Source: Gemmatimonadales bacterium
Lineage (GTDB): Bacteria > Gemmatimonadota > Gemmatimonadetes > Longimicrobiales > Gaopeijiaceae
DNA: 64,000 bases
NCBI GenBank assembly: GCA_007692605.1
Contig: REBS01000088.1
Span: 20,251 to 84,250, forward strand
Direction of reading: 5' to 3'
Part shown: piece after piece, positions 16,862-25,580 of the stretch
Position numbering within the stretch: position 1 is the stretch's first letter
Layout of the letters: each line of letters opens with the position of its first letter
Program-made: the position numbers and the translations under genes
Notes under the pieces: generated by a model
Databases searched by the model: none
Seen by the model: the letters and a program-made list of their open reading frames with translations, nothing else
What the model was told of the DNA's origin: nothing

Positions 16862-18793
16862 ATGACAGGGGACGGTGCGCACCCGGTGCCCGACTCCGGC
16901 TCTCCCCCCCTTCCCCGCGACCCCTTCGCACTGGCCGCCCTCCTTCTCGCCATCGACCCCACGGGACTTCGCGGGGTGGTGCTCGAAGGCCCGACCGGCC
17001 CCGCCCCCGAGCTCTGGGCCGGGCGCTTCCGGGAGCTCCTTCCGGGCCGTCCGCCCTGGCGGCGGGTCCCGACCGGGATCACCGTCGACCGGCTGGTCGG
17101 AGGCGTCGACCTGGCTGCGACGCTCGCCCTCGGACGACGGGTTCTCCTGCCCGGAGTCCTGGCCCAGGCCGATCGAGGCGTCGTCGTACTCCCTTCGGCG
17201 GAGCGCCTTCCCCCCGAGGTCGCCTCTCCCCTGCTCGAGGCATGCGACCGTGGGCGGATCCGGATCGAGCGCGAGGGGATCTCCGACGACCTCCCGGCGC
17301 GGGTCGCGGTCGTGGCGCTCGATGAGGCCCGCGAGGGAGAGGCCCCGACCCCCGAAGCACTCCGGGATCGGCTCGCCTTCCTCCTCCCCCTCCCACCCCG
17401 CTGGACTCCCGAAGGGCTCGAGGGATGGAACTCGGCCCATATCGGCACGGCCCGGGCGCTCCTTGCGGACATCGAACTTCCCGACTCGCTGCTGCGACAG
17501 CTGACCGTGCAGGCCGACGGGCCGGAGGGGCCGGTCTCGCTTCGCCCCCTACTCCACGCGCTCAGAGCGGCAAGGGCCCTCGCCGCTCTCTGCGCGTCGA
17601 ATCCCCTCCCTTCCGAGACCCTCGCGCGGATCGCGGGGGCGCTGGTGCTTTCTCCCCGCGGGTTCCCCCTCCCGGAGGAAGCCGACGGCGCGGAGTCCGA
17701 AGACTCGGGCGACCAGTCGAGCCCGCCTCCGCAGGAGCCGGACTCCGAGGCTCCGGGCTCCGAGCCCGCGCCCCCCGAGCCCGCCACTCGGGAGGCTCCC
17801 TTCGCGCCCCCACCCGCGGCCGATTCCGCTGCCACGCCATCCACGGCGCCCGGGTCCGACTCGCCCCCGCCGACCGGATCCGAAGACGATGTGCCGGGCT
17901 CTCTTCTCCTCCCTGCCGAGATCGCCCGAGCGCTCCTTCCCGAGGGCCTGCTCGAGGGCTCTCGCACCCGGGGCCGATCGATCCGGGCAGCGCCCGGGAC
18001 TCGGGGCGGGGGAGAGCTCACCCGCAGCCACGAGCGGGGCCGACGGGTGGGTGCCGAGGCGGGCACGCCCGGGCGGGGCCGACGGCTCGACCTGCCCGCG
18101 ACGCTCCGAGCCGCGGCGCCCTGGCAGGCCGTGCGACGCCGCGAGGCGGGAGCGACCGATGGCGCAGCCCCCATCCACCTTCGGATCGAGCGTTCCGATC
18201 TGCACGTGCAGCGCCGCGTCCGCTCGGCGACTCGCCGCACCATCTTCACGGTCGACGCCTCGGGATCGCAGGCGCTCCGGCGGCTCGGCGAGGTGAAGGG
18301 CGCCGTGGAGCTCCTCCTGGCCGACGCCTACCGGCGGCGTGAAGAAGTGGCGCTCGTCGTCTTCCGGAACCGCGAGGCCCACATCGTTCTTCCCCCCACC
18401 CGCTCCCTCACCCGTGCCAAGCGTCTCCTGCGAGGGCTGGTCGGAGGCGGCGGCACTCCCCTCGCCCGCGGGCTCGAGACCGCCGCAGGGCTGGCGACCG
18501 AGGCGACCCGGAGCGGCACCCGACCCCGGATCATCCTCCTCTCGGACGGTCGTCCCAACGTGGACCGCGAGGGTCGGGGGGGGCGGAGTCTCGCTCGTTC
18601 GGACGCCATGGCCATGGCCCGGCACCTCGGAGCCTCGGGCGTCCCCCTCATGGTCCTCGACACATCCGCTCGGGGCGAGCCCTTCCTGAACGAGCTGGCG
18701 GAGCAGATGGGGACCCGGGCCCATCACCTTCCCTATGCGGACGCCCGGGGGATCCGCCGGGCGGTCTCGCACGACGCGGAGGCGCACCCGTGA
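16862..18793 (+). CDS. bchD: Magnesium chelatase subunit D
   Basis: A 643-residue partner of BchI. It has an N-terminal AAA+-like domain (about 20-260) with no intact Walker A (GPTGPAP where GxxGxGKS would be), a Pro/Glu/Ser-rich acidic linker (about 278-345), and a C-terminal von Willebrand A domain with a metal-ion-dependent adhesion site: DASGS beginning at Asp465, the GGGGTPLARG threonine, and Asp562 in LLSDGRPN. This is the standard BchD/ChlD plan, in which D forms a platform ring on the I hexamer. It starts 3 bp after the bchI stop and overlaps the next gene by 4 bp, so it is translationally coupled on both sides. BchH is not in the window. Confidence 0.92.
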   Translation: MTGDGAHPVPDSGSPPLPRDPFALAALLLAIDPTGLRGVVLEGPTGPAPELWAGRFRELLPGRPPWRRVPTGITVDRLVGGVDLAATLALGRRVLLPGVLAQADRGVVVLPSAERLPPEVASPLLEACDRGRIRIEREGISDDLPARVAVVALDEAREGEAPTPEALRDRLAFLLPLPPRWTPEGLEGWNSAHIGTARALLADIELPDSLLRQLTVQADGPEGPVSLRPLLHALRAARALAALCASNPLPSETLARIAGALVLSPRGFPLPEEADGAESEDSGDQSSPPPQEPDSEAPGSEPAPPEPATREAPFAPPPAADSAATPSTAPGSDSPPPTGSEDDVPGSLLLPAEIARALLPEGLLEGSRTRGRSIRAAPGTRGGGELTRSHERGRRVGAEAGTPGRGRRLDLPATLRAAAPWQAVRRREAGATDGAAPIHLRIERSDLHVQRRVRSATRRTIFTVDASGSQALRRLGEVKGAVELLLADAYRRREEVALVVFRNREAHIVLPPTRSLTRAKRLLRGLVGGGGTPLARGLETAAGLATEATRSGTRPRIILLSDGRPNVDREGRGGRSLARSDAMAMARHLGASGVPLMVLDTSARGEPFLNELAEQMGTRAHHLPYADARGIRRAVSHDAEAHP

Positions 18794-19644
18794 ACCAGAC
18801 CCGAACCGCCGATCCGCCCCCGAGCGTGGCGATCCCCCTTCGTGCCTTCCTGCGCTGGTGCCTCGTCGCGCACGCCGGCCTCATCCTCTTCTCCCTGGTC
18901 TCCTTCCCCCTGGTGGTGGGCCGCCGCGCGCCCGGATGGGTGAGCACCCAACTCTGGGATGCCGTGTACGGGTGGGGAATGACCTGGACCGGCCCCCTCT
19001 ACATCGCGGCCGGATTCGGCGTCGCGGCGGCGGCGTGGCTCCTTCGGCTCGGACTCGGACGCGCCGTCGTCTCGATGACCGTCGTCGTCCTGCTGGGGTT
19101 CGCGGTCGAACTCATGGGCACCACCACGGACCTCCCCTTCGGTCCCTACAGCTACGGGGGGCTCCTCGGCGGGAAGATCCTGGGGCATGTCCCCTGGGTG
19201 ATTCCGCTCTCATGGTTCACCCTGCTGTATGCCAGCCTCGCGCTCTCGCTCCGCATGGGGATCGGCCGGCTCGGCACCGCGCTGATGGCCTCGGCCGGAC
19301 TCCTGGCGTGGGACGTCCTGATGGATCCGGCAATGAGCGTCGCCTTCCCGTTCTGGAGCTGGGATGTCGACGGCATCTACTTCGGTATGCCCCTGATCAA
19401 CTGGGTGGGATGGTTCGCCACGGGCGTCCTCATGGCCGGCGCGGTCCTCGTCCTGCACCCTCTCGAGCGCCTGCGCCCCCTCTCCCGCGATCGGCTCCCT
19501 GTGATCCTGTACGTCCTGAACGGGCTCCCGCCCTTCCTTCTGGCGGTTCTGGGAGGTCTTTTCTGGGCCGCGATCATCGGAGCCGGAGCCATGGGCGCGT
19601 TCCTCTTCCTCACCCTTCGCAGCGATGCCGGAGCCCGCTTATGA
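18790..19644 (+). CDS. cruF: Carotenoid 1',2'-hydratase CruF-like membrane protein
   Basis: A 284-residue integral membrane protein with about seven or eight hydrophobic helices. It has the signature of the CruF/bisanhydrobacterioruberin hydratase family (DUF422): LPFGPYSYGGLLGGKILG (family LPxGxYxY), VIPLSWF, WDVLMDPAM, and FWSWDVDGIYFGMPLINWVGW. CruF adds water to the psi end group of acyclic or monocyclic carotenoids to give a 1-hydroxy end. It overlaps bchD by 4 bp (GTGA) and crtF by 4 bp (ATGA), an unusually tight join between bacteriochlorophyll and carotenoid genes. Its product is the natural substrate for the methyltransferase that follows. No CrtC-type hydratase is present in the window. 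Confidence 0.85.
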   Translation: MNQTRTADPPPSVAIPLRAFLRWCLVAHAGLILFSLVSFPLVVGRRAPGWVSTQLWDAVYGWGMTWTGPLYIAAGFGVAAAAWLLRLGLGRAVVSMTVVVLLGFAVELMGTTTDLPFGPYSYGGLLGGKILGHVPWVIPLSWFTLLYASLALSLRMGIGRLGTALMASAGLLAWDVLMDPAMSVAFPFWSWDVDGIYFGMPLINWVGWFATGVLMAGAVLVLHPLERLRPLSRDRLPVILYVLNGLPPFLLAVLGGLFWAAIIGAGAMGAFLFLTLRSDAGARL

Positions 19645-20909
19645 GTCGTGCGCACGAGAGCCGGGGCCGGGAACGCACCGCCAATCCCGGGGCGGAGCGT
19701 CGGGCCGATTACGGGATCCCTCTCGGAACCGGCAGCGGGACCGGCGGCGAGACCGGCACCAGAACCGACGCGCCCCCGGTCCAGGCCCGGAGCCTGGGCC
19801 TCTGGGAGCGCCTGCTCGAAGCGCGCGACCGCATCCTGGCGAGCCCCCGCTTCCAGCGCTGGGCCGCCTCGTTTCCTCTCACCCGCCCCATCGCACTTCG
19901 GCGTTCCCGGCAGGTTTTCGACCTGTGCGCCGGCTTCGTCTACAGCCAGTCGGTCCTGGCGTGCGTACGGCTCGACCTCTTCGACCTCCTCTCCGAGGGG
20001 CCCCTCTCGGTCCGCGAACTCGCGACCGAGACCGGAATCCCCGAGGAGCGCCTTGCCCGGCTGCTGGGGGCGGGCGAAGCGCTGAGGCTCCTCCGGCGGA
20101 CCCGGGACGGGCGGATCGCCCTCGGCCCCCTGGGCGCGCCCCTGGTGGGCAACGAAGCGCTCGCCGCCATGGTCGAACACAACGTGCTCTTCTATCACGA
20201 CCTCTCCGACCCCCTCCAGCTTCTTCGCAACGGGAGCGGCGCAAGCAGCTCGCTCCTCCAGCGGTACTGGGCCTACACGCGATCCCCGCAGGCAAGCGAG
20301 CTGACCGAGGACCAGGTCGGGCCGTACTCCTCGCTCATGGCACAGTCCCAGCCGCTCGTCTCCCGCGAGATCCTCGACGCCTACCCCTTCGACGAGCACC
20401 GTGTCGTGCTCGACGTAGGTGGTGGAGAAGGCGCCTTTCTCGAGGCGGTGGGTCGGGAGCACCCCGAGCTCTCCCTGGCCCTCTTCGACCTGCCGGCGGT
20501 CTCGGAGCTCGGGCGAAGACGCCTGGAGTCCGCCTTTCCCGATCGGGACATCCGGGTCCGGGGGGGAGACTTCTTTCGTGATCGGCTCCCCCGGGGCGCC
20601 GACCTGATCACCCTGGTGAGAATCCTCCATGACCACAACGACGCAGAGGCACTCCGCATCCTGCAATCCGCCCGCGAAGCGCTCGAACCCGGGGGCCGGG
20701 TGGTGGTCGCCGAGCCGATGGCCGGGGTCCGGGGCGCCGAGACGGTAGGCGATGCCTACTTCTCTCTCTATCTGCTCGCGATGGGTCAGGGGCGTCCCCG
20801 CACGCCCTCGGAGTACCGTGACCTCCTCCGCGCGGCGGGCTTCCGCCGGATTCGAACCCCACGACCCCGGTCTCCCGTCCTCACCGGCATGGTGTCCGGA
20901 CAGCTCTGA
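19641..20909 (+). CDS. crtF: Hydroxyneurosporene/demethylspheroidene O-methyltransferase-like protein (CrtF family)
   Basis: A 422-residue SAM-dependent methyltransferase. An N-terminal extension of about 70 Gly/Arg/Thr-rich residues is followed by a dimerisation winged-helix domain (SQSVLACVRLDLFDLLSEG) and a class I methyltransferase fold with SAM motif DVGGGEGAFLEAVG (from about 257) and the RILHDHNDAEALRIL stretch characteristic of CrtF. CrtF methylates the 1-hydroxyl of acyclic carotenoids such as those made by CruF or CrtC. BchU (bacteriochlorophyllide C-20 methyltransferase) belongs to the same family and is the main alternative, but position after CruF favours CrtF. The ATG overlaps the cruF stop by 4 bp. 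It is the last gene of the coupled bchI-bchD-cruF-crtF unit. Confidence 0.82.
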   Translation: MSRAHESRGRERTANPGAERRADYGIPLGTGSGTGGETGTRTDAPPVQARSLGLWERLLEARDRILASPRFQRWAASFPLTRPIALRRSRQVFDLCAGFVYSQSVLACVRLDLFDLLSEGPLSVRELATETGIPEERLARLLGAGEALRLLRRTRDGRIALGPLGAPLVGNEALAAMVEHNVLFYHDLSDPLQLLRNGSGASSSLLQRYWAYTRSPQASELTEDQVGPYSSLMAQSQPLVSREILDAYPFDEHRVVLDVGGGEGAFLEAVGREHPELSLALFDLPAVSELGRRRLESAFPDRDIRVRGGDFFRDRLPRGADLITLVRILHDHNDAEALRILQSAREALEPGGRVVVAEPMAGVRGAETVGDAYFSLYLLAMGQGRPRTPSEYRDLLRAAGFRRIRTPRPRSPVLTGMVSGQL

Positions 20910-21116
20910 GCCCACGCGTCAGGGTCCTTTCGACTCCTGGGGAGCCCCCCCCGCTTCGCGACACTGCGCCCGGGCCGGCTCGGTACGCCCCACGGGCGAT
21001 CGCGCCCCGCGGGAACGAGCCTCCATCCCCAGGGTTGCGGTACGGCCCTCACTCCCTTCAATTTCAAATCTTTTCAGGGCCTCCCTTTCCCCTTACAGGC
21101 TTTCAAACCGGACCTC

Positions 21117-23204
21117 ATGTCTGACCTCCCTTCGACCCGCACTTCGACGCATCCTTCCGAACAGCGGGAAAATCCGATTCTCGACCAGGGGTACAGAATC
21201 CCATTTGACCGCATCGAGGCGGATCACGTAGTTCCCGGCATACGGACCGTCATTGCGCAAACCGAGGACGGGATCGCATCGCTTTCGGAGTCCGACGAGA
21301 CGCCGACATGGGAAAACACGATCGTCCGCTTCGACGACCTCACGCGGAGGGTCCGCCGCGCGACCACCCCCGTGCAGCACCTCCTGGGCGTGCGGGAGAC
21401 CCCTGAACTTCGGGAGGCCTGGCGGGAAATCCTCCCGGAAGTCTCGGCGTTCTGGTCCCGCCTCTACCTGCATGAAGGTCTCTGGGCGAGGATGCGGAGC
21501 TACGGCGAGACTCCCGAGGCCGCCCAGCTCGAATCTCTCGAGGCCCGGCACCTGCACAAGACGCTGCGTGACTTCCAGCGGGCGGGCGCCGACCTGCCGG
21601 CAAGGGACCGCGCGCGGCTCGAGGCAATCGAGGTCGAGCTCTCGCGCCTCGAGCAGGAATTCTCCGAGAACGTCCTCGATGCCACGGCCGGCTACACCCT
21701 GCACATCGAGGACCCAGAGCGGCTCGAAGGGATTCCCTCCGACGCGATGGCCCGGTTTCGCGCCCGTGCCGAGGCCGACGGCCGCGAGGGCTGGACCCTG
21801 ACCCTCGACGCCCCCTCCTTTCTGGCCGTGATGAAACACGCCCACGATCGGGAGCTCCGCCGGGAGCTTCACGGGGCCTACCTGGCGCGCGGAACCGAGG
21901 GGGACCTCGACAACCGGCCCCTGATCCCGCGAATCCTCGAACTTCGAAGCGAGAAGGCGAAGCTGCTGGGCTTCGACAACTACCCCGACTACCGGCTCGA
22001 GGAGCAGATGGCCCAGTCGGGAGACCGGGCACGCGCCTTCATCGACGAGATGATCGAGCGGACCCGGCCCTACTGGCGCCGTGACCTCGCCGAGTTCGAG
22101 GCGGCCGCCACCGAACGGGAGATGGGTGACCTGCATCCGTGGGACACGGGCTACCTGATGGAACAGATGCGAAAGGCGCGTTTCGATCTCGACGAGGAGG
22201 AACTCCGTCCATACTTTCCGATCGAGGGGGTGGTCGAAGGGCTCTTCGCCCTCGCGAAGCGCCTGTTCGGCCTCACGATCAAGGCCCGCGAGATCGACGA
22301 GATCTGGCACGAAGATGTGCGCTTCTACGAGATCCGCGACGATGGGGGAGTCCACCTGGGCTCCTTCTACGCCGACTTCTTCCCGCGCCGCGAGAAGCGT
22401 CAGGGAGCGTGGATGGCCGACTTCGCGTACGGCATACCCCCCGAAGTCGCAGTGGAGCGGGGCGTGGATCCGGCCCCCCATCTCGGGAACATCTGCGCCA
22501 ACTTCCCACCCCCCGACGGGGACACACCCGCCCTGCTCTCGCATCGCGATGTCGAGACCCTCTTCCACGAATTCGGGCACCTGCTGCATCACTGTGTTTC
22601 GAGGGTTCCGATCGAGGGGCGGGGGGGAATCAACGTGGCGTGGGACTGGGTCGAGCTTCCCAGCCAACTCCTCGAAAACTGGTGCTGGGAGCGCGAGGCC
22701 CTGACCCTCTTCGCCCGCCACTGGGAGTCCGGAGAGCCCCTCCCCGCCGACCTCCACGAACGGATGCTCAAGGCTCGTCGGTTCATGGGCGGCTGGATGC
22801 AGATGCGCCAGCTTTCCTTCGGGACGCTGGACCAGGCGCTGCACACCGAGTACGACCCCGAGAACGACGGAGATCCCGTCGCCTGGGTCACCGAGCGTCT
22901 GGTGGAGCTCTCGCCCAACCGGGAGTTCGCGGCCAGCCATCCCCTGCCGGCCTTCCTGCACCTCTTCTCGGGCGGCTATGCGGCCTCGTACTATGCATAC
23001 CTCTGGTCCGAGGTTCTCGAGGCCGACCTCTTCACGCGGTTCCAGGACGAGGGGGTGTTCAATTCCGAAGTCGGTCGCGAGTATGTCGACCAGATTCTTT
23101 CCCAGGGCGACCGATACGACCCCGATGTGCTCTTTCGCCGTTTCATGGGTCGAGACCCCGATCCCGAGGCGCTGATCCGCAGAAATCTCGGCTCGACTGA
23201 CTGA
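21117..23204 (+). CDS. M3-family oligopeptidase (oligopeptidase A-like)
   Basis: A 695-residue cytoplasmic zinc peptidase (no signal peptide). The HEFGH zinc motif begins at His484 within DVETLFHEFGHLLHH, with the third ligand Glu in NVAWDWVELPSQLLENW. The N-terminal ENPILDQGYRIPFDRI opening matches the PrlC/OpdA and peptidyl-dipeptidase Dcp branch. Length and the FRMGDP-like C-terminal FRRFMGRDPDPEALIRR agree with oligopeptidase A, which degrades short peptides left by proteases. It is separated from crtF by about 207 bp with a pyrimidine-rich leader, so it is probably a separate transcription unit unrelated to pigment synthesis. Confidence 0.92.
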   Translation: MSDLPSTRTSTHPSEQRENPILDQGYRIPFDRIEADHVVPGIRTVIAQTEDGIASLSESDETPTWENTIVRFDDLTRRVRRATTPVQHLLGVRETPELREAWREILPEVSAFWSRLYLHEGLWARMRSYGETPEAAQLESLEARHLHKTLRDFQRAGADLPARDRARLEAIEVELSRLEQEFSENVLDATAGYTLHIEDPERLEGIPSDAMARFRARAEADGREGWTLTLDAPSFLAVMKHAHDRELRRELHGAYLARGTEGDLDNRPLIPRILELRSEKAKLLGFDNYPDYRLEEQMAQSGDRARAFIDEMIERTRPYWRRDLAEFEAAATEREMGDLHPWDTGYLMEQMRKARFDLDEEELRPYFPIEGVVEGLFALAKRLFGLTIKAREIDEIWHEDVRFYEIRDDGGVHLGSFYADFFPRREKRQGAWMADFAYGIPPEVAVERGVDPAPHLGNICANFPPPDGDTPALLSHRDVETLFHEFGHLLHHCVSRVPIEGRGGINVAWDWVELPSQLLENWCWEREALTLFARHWESGEPLPADLHERMLKARRFMGGWMQMRQLSFGTLDQALHTEYDPENDGDPVAWVTERLVELSPNREFAASHPLPAFLHLFSGGYAASYYAYLWSEVLEADLFTRFQDEGVFNSEVGREYVDQILSQGDRYDPDVLFRRFMGRDPDPEALIRRNLGSTD

Positions 23205-23218
23205 CTCTTCGGCGACCG

Positions 23219-23272
23219 GCGTGACCGTCCGTTCACCATTCTGTTACAAAGCGGTTACAGGCCACTGATACC
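23219..23272 (+). promoter_or_regulatory. Pho-box array and likely promoter of the pst operon
   Basis: Four 7-mers in strict 11-bp phase: GCGTGAC (23219), CGTTCAC (23230), CTGTTAC (23241) and CGGTTAC (23252), each separated by 4 bp. This is the geometry of PhoB/PhoP binding sites (direct 7-mers with 4-bp spacers, overlapping the -35 region). A GATACC at 23267-23272, 8 bp after the last unit, could be the -10 element. The array sits 84 bp before pstS, so phosphate-starvation activation is expected. Confidence 0.75.
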
Positions 23273-23341
23273 TTCCGTCCGTGGTGCCCGCGGCGGCCTG
23301 CCGCGCCGGCACCCTTTCATGTTTCCGGCCGGGAGCGATGA

Positions 23342-24625
23342 ATGGCAGGCAGTGGAATCGGGGGAAGGAGTCCGTGCGGATGGTCCATCTCGGGCCGGCT
23401 GGGAATCCTGGTGACCACCCTCCTCGTGCTCTCGGCGTGCTGGAGTACCGACCGGGACTCATCGACCGACGGCGACGGGGACTCCGAAAGCGTCGGCCGC
23501 CTCACGATCACGGGGGCGGGCGCGACCTTTCCCTTTCCGATCTACTCCCGCTGGTTCTCGATCTACTCGCGGGACCATCCGGTCCGGATCAACTACCAGT
23601 CGATCGGATCCGGGGGCGGGATCCGGCAGATGATCGAGGGGACCGTCGACTTCGGGGCCACCGATGCACCCCTGACCGAAGAAGACCTCGATCGCATCCC
23701 CGGCACGCTTTCGATTCCGACCGTACTCGGCGCGGTGGTCCTGACCTACAATCTCCCGGACATGGCCCGTTCCCTTCGCCTCGACGGGGAGATCATTGCG
23801 GGTATCTTCCTCGGTGAAATCACGCGGTGGCGGGATCCACGAATCCTGGTCCTGAACCCCGATGTGGAGATCCCCGACCGCGACATCATTCCCGTCCACC
23901 GCTCCGACGGCTCGGGGACGACCTATGTCTTCACCGATTACCTGCACGAGATCAGCCCCGCCTGGCGCACGCGGGTGGGTCGGGGCAATGCGGTTCGCTG
24001 GCCCACCGGACTCGGCGCCCGCGGCAACGAGGGGGTCACCGGACAGGTCCGGCAGTCGCCGGGGGCCATCGGATACGTGGAGCAGGTCTTCGCCCGGCAG
24101 AACAATCTGCCGATGGCCGATGTCCGAAATCGCCGGGGACAGTTCGTGGCGCCCTCGATCGAGGCCACGACCCTGGCCGCCTCCGGTCTCGCCGAGCGCA
24201 TCCCCGACGACGACGACTTCCGCCTCTCGATCGTCGACGCCGACACCGACGGAGCCTACCCGATCGCCTCGTGGACGTACCTGCTGATCGCGCCGCACTA
24301 TCGCGACTGCAACCGGGGGCGAGCCATCCTCGAGGTGATCCGCTGGGCCCTGCTCGAGCGCGCAGACGACGTGCGGGACCTCAACTACGCGCCCCTCACC
24401 CTCGAGATCCGGGTCCGGGCCCTGAACGCCCTGAAGGCGGTCACCTGCGGGACCGACGAGCGCCCGATCTTCGATCCGGACCGCGACTTCATGGCCGAAG
24501 CGATCGGCGAGGCCGAGGCCCCCGAGCTCGAGATCGAAATCGACGGTGAACCGGAGCCCGAGGCCGATTCCCTCCCCCCTTCCGAACTCGAAGCCGGAGC
24601 GGACCTCGATGGCCGGCAGCACTGA
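23342..24625 (+). CDS. pstS: Phosphate ABC transporter, substrate-binding lipoprotein
   Basis: A 427-residue periplasmic phosphate-binding protein, lipid-anchored: hydrophobic stretch then lipobox LSAC with Cys33. The PstS signature follows: ITGAGATFPFPIYSRW, YQSIGSGGGIRQ, FGATDAPL, and HRSDGSGTTYVFTDYL for phosphate coordination. It captures phosphate and delivers it to PstCA. An unusual acidic tail of about 45 residues (Glu/Asp/Pro-rich) extends past the normal fold, and its last codons overlap the pstC start by 17 bp. The gene opens the operon behind a Pho-box array. The ATG at 23342 is preceded by GGGAG. Confidence 0.95.
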   Translation: MAGSGIGGRSPCGWSISGRLGILVTTLLVLSACWSTDRDSSTDGDGDSESVGRLTITGAGATFPFPIYSRWFSIYSRDHPVRINYQSIGSGGGIRQMIEGTVDFGATDAPLTEEDLDRIPGTLSIPTVLGAVVLTYNLPDMARSLRLDGEIIAGIFLGEITRWRDPRILVLNPDVEIPDRDIIPVHRSDGSGTTYVFTDYLHEISPAWRTRVGRGNAVRWPTGLGARGNEGVTGQVRQSPGAIGYVEQVFARQNNLPMADVRNRRGQFVAPSIEATTLAASGLAERIPDDDDFRLSIVDADTDGAYPIASWTYLLIAPHYRDCNRGRAILEVIRWALLERADDVRDLNYAPLTLEIRVRALNALKAVTCGTDERPIFDPDRDFMAEAIGEAEAPELEIEIDGEPEPEADSLPPSELEAGADLDGRQH

Positions 24626-25580
24626 CGGCGGCGGGCTCCTGGCCCGACTCCTCCCCTCCAGGAGCCGGGGGAACCTGCAGGACCAGATCTACGGGCTCAT
24701 CCTTCTTGTCTTCGGCCTGAGCCTTCCGGTCCTCTTCCTCTTCATCGTCCTGAGGATCGGGAGCGAGTCACAGCTCGCGATCGAGGCCTTCGGATGGGGA
24801 TTCATCACCAGCCAGGAGTGGAACCCGGTCCTGCGGGAGTTCGGAGCCCTCCCCTTCATCTTCGGGACCGTGGTCTCCTCCTTTCTGGCGCTCGTGATCG
24901 CGGTGCCCCTCTCGGTGGGGCTCGCCATCTTCCTGACCGAGCTCGCCCCCCGCTGGCTCGCCGGCCCGATCGCCTTTGCCACCGAACTGCTGGCCGCGAT
25001 CCCCTCGGTCGTCTACGGCCTCTGGGGCATCTTCGTGATGGTTCCCTGGCTCCGGTTCACGATCCAGGAGCCGCTGTCCAGACGCTTCGGCGACACGATC
25101 CCCTTCCTCGAGGGGCCCGCGTACGGGTTCAGTATGATGTCGGGGGCGGTGATCCTCTCGATCATGATCATCCCCTTCATCTCGGCGGTGACCCGCGAGG
25201 TCCTCGACGCGGTGCCCCGCGAGCAGCGTGAGGCGTCGCTCGCCCTCGGGGCGACCCGATGGGAGATGACCTGGCAGGTCGCCCTCCCCTACGCGCTGCC
25301 CGGAATCATCGGGGGCGCGATCCTGGGACTGGGGCGCGCCCTGGGCGAGACCATGGCGATCACGATGGTGATCGGGAACCGCCCGGACATCGCGGCCTCG
25401 CTCTTCGCCCCCGGCTACACGATGGCTTCGGTGCTCGCCAACGAATTCACCGAAGCCACCGGCGCCCTCTACCTTTCGGCGCTCATGGAGATCGCCCTGA
25501 TCCTCTTCGGGATCACGATCATCGTGAACATCATGGCGCAGTTTCTCGTCTGGCGCGTCGCGAAACAGGGAGGCCGCTGA
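24609..25580 (+). CDS. pstC: Phosphate ABC transporter permease PstC
   Basis: A 323-residue inner-membrane permease with about six transmembrane helices. It carries the binding-protein-dependent transport EAA loop (EQREASLALGATRWEMTWQVALP, near residues 210-232) that contacts PstB, and the PstC-typical LAAIPSVVYGLWGIFV segment. Together with PstA it forms the phosphate channel. I chose the ATG at 24609 (MAGSTDGGG) over an earlier GTG because it places the first helix at the usual distance; it overlaps the end of pstS by 17 bp. The gene abuts pstA through a TGATG junction. Confidence 0.94.
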   Translation: MAGSTDGGGLLARLLPSRSRGNLQDQIYGLILLVFGLSLPVLFLFIVLRIGSESQLAIEAFGWGFITSQEWNPVLREFGALPFIFGTVVSSFLALVIAVPLSVGLAIFLTELAPRWLAGPIAFATELLAAIPSVVYGLWGIFVMVPWLRFTIQEPLSRRFGDTIPFLEGPAYGFSMMSGAVILSIMIIPFISAVTREVLDAVPREQREASLALGATRWEMTWQVALPYALPGIIGGAILGLGRALGETMAITMVIGNRPDIAASLFAPGYTMASVLANEFTEATGALYLSALMEIALILFGITIIVNIMAQFLVWRVAKQGGR

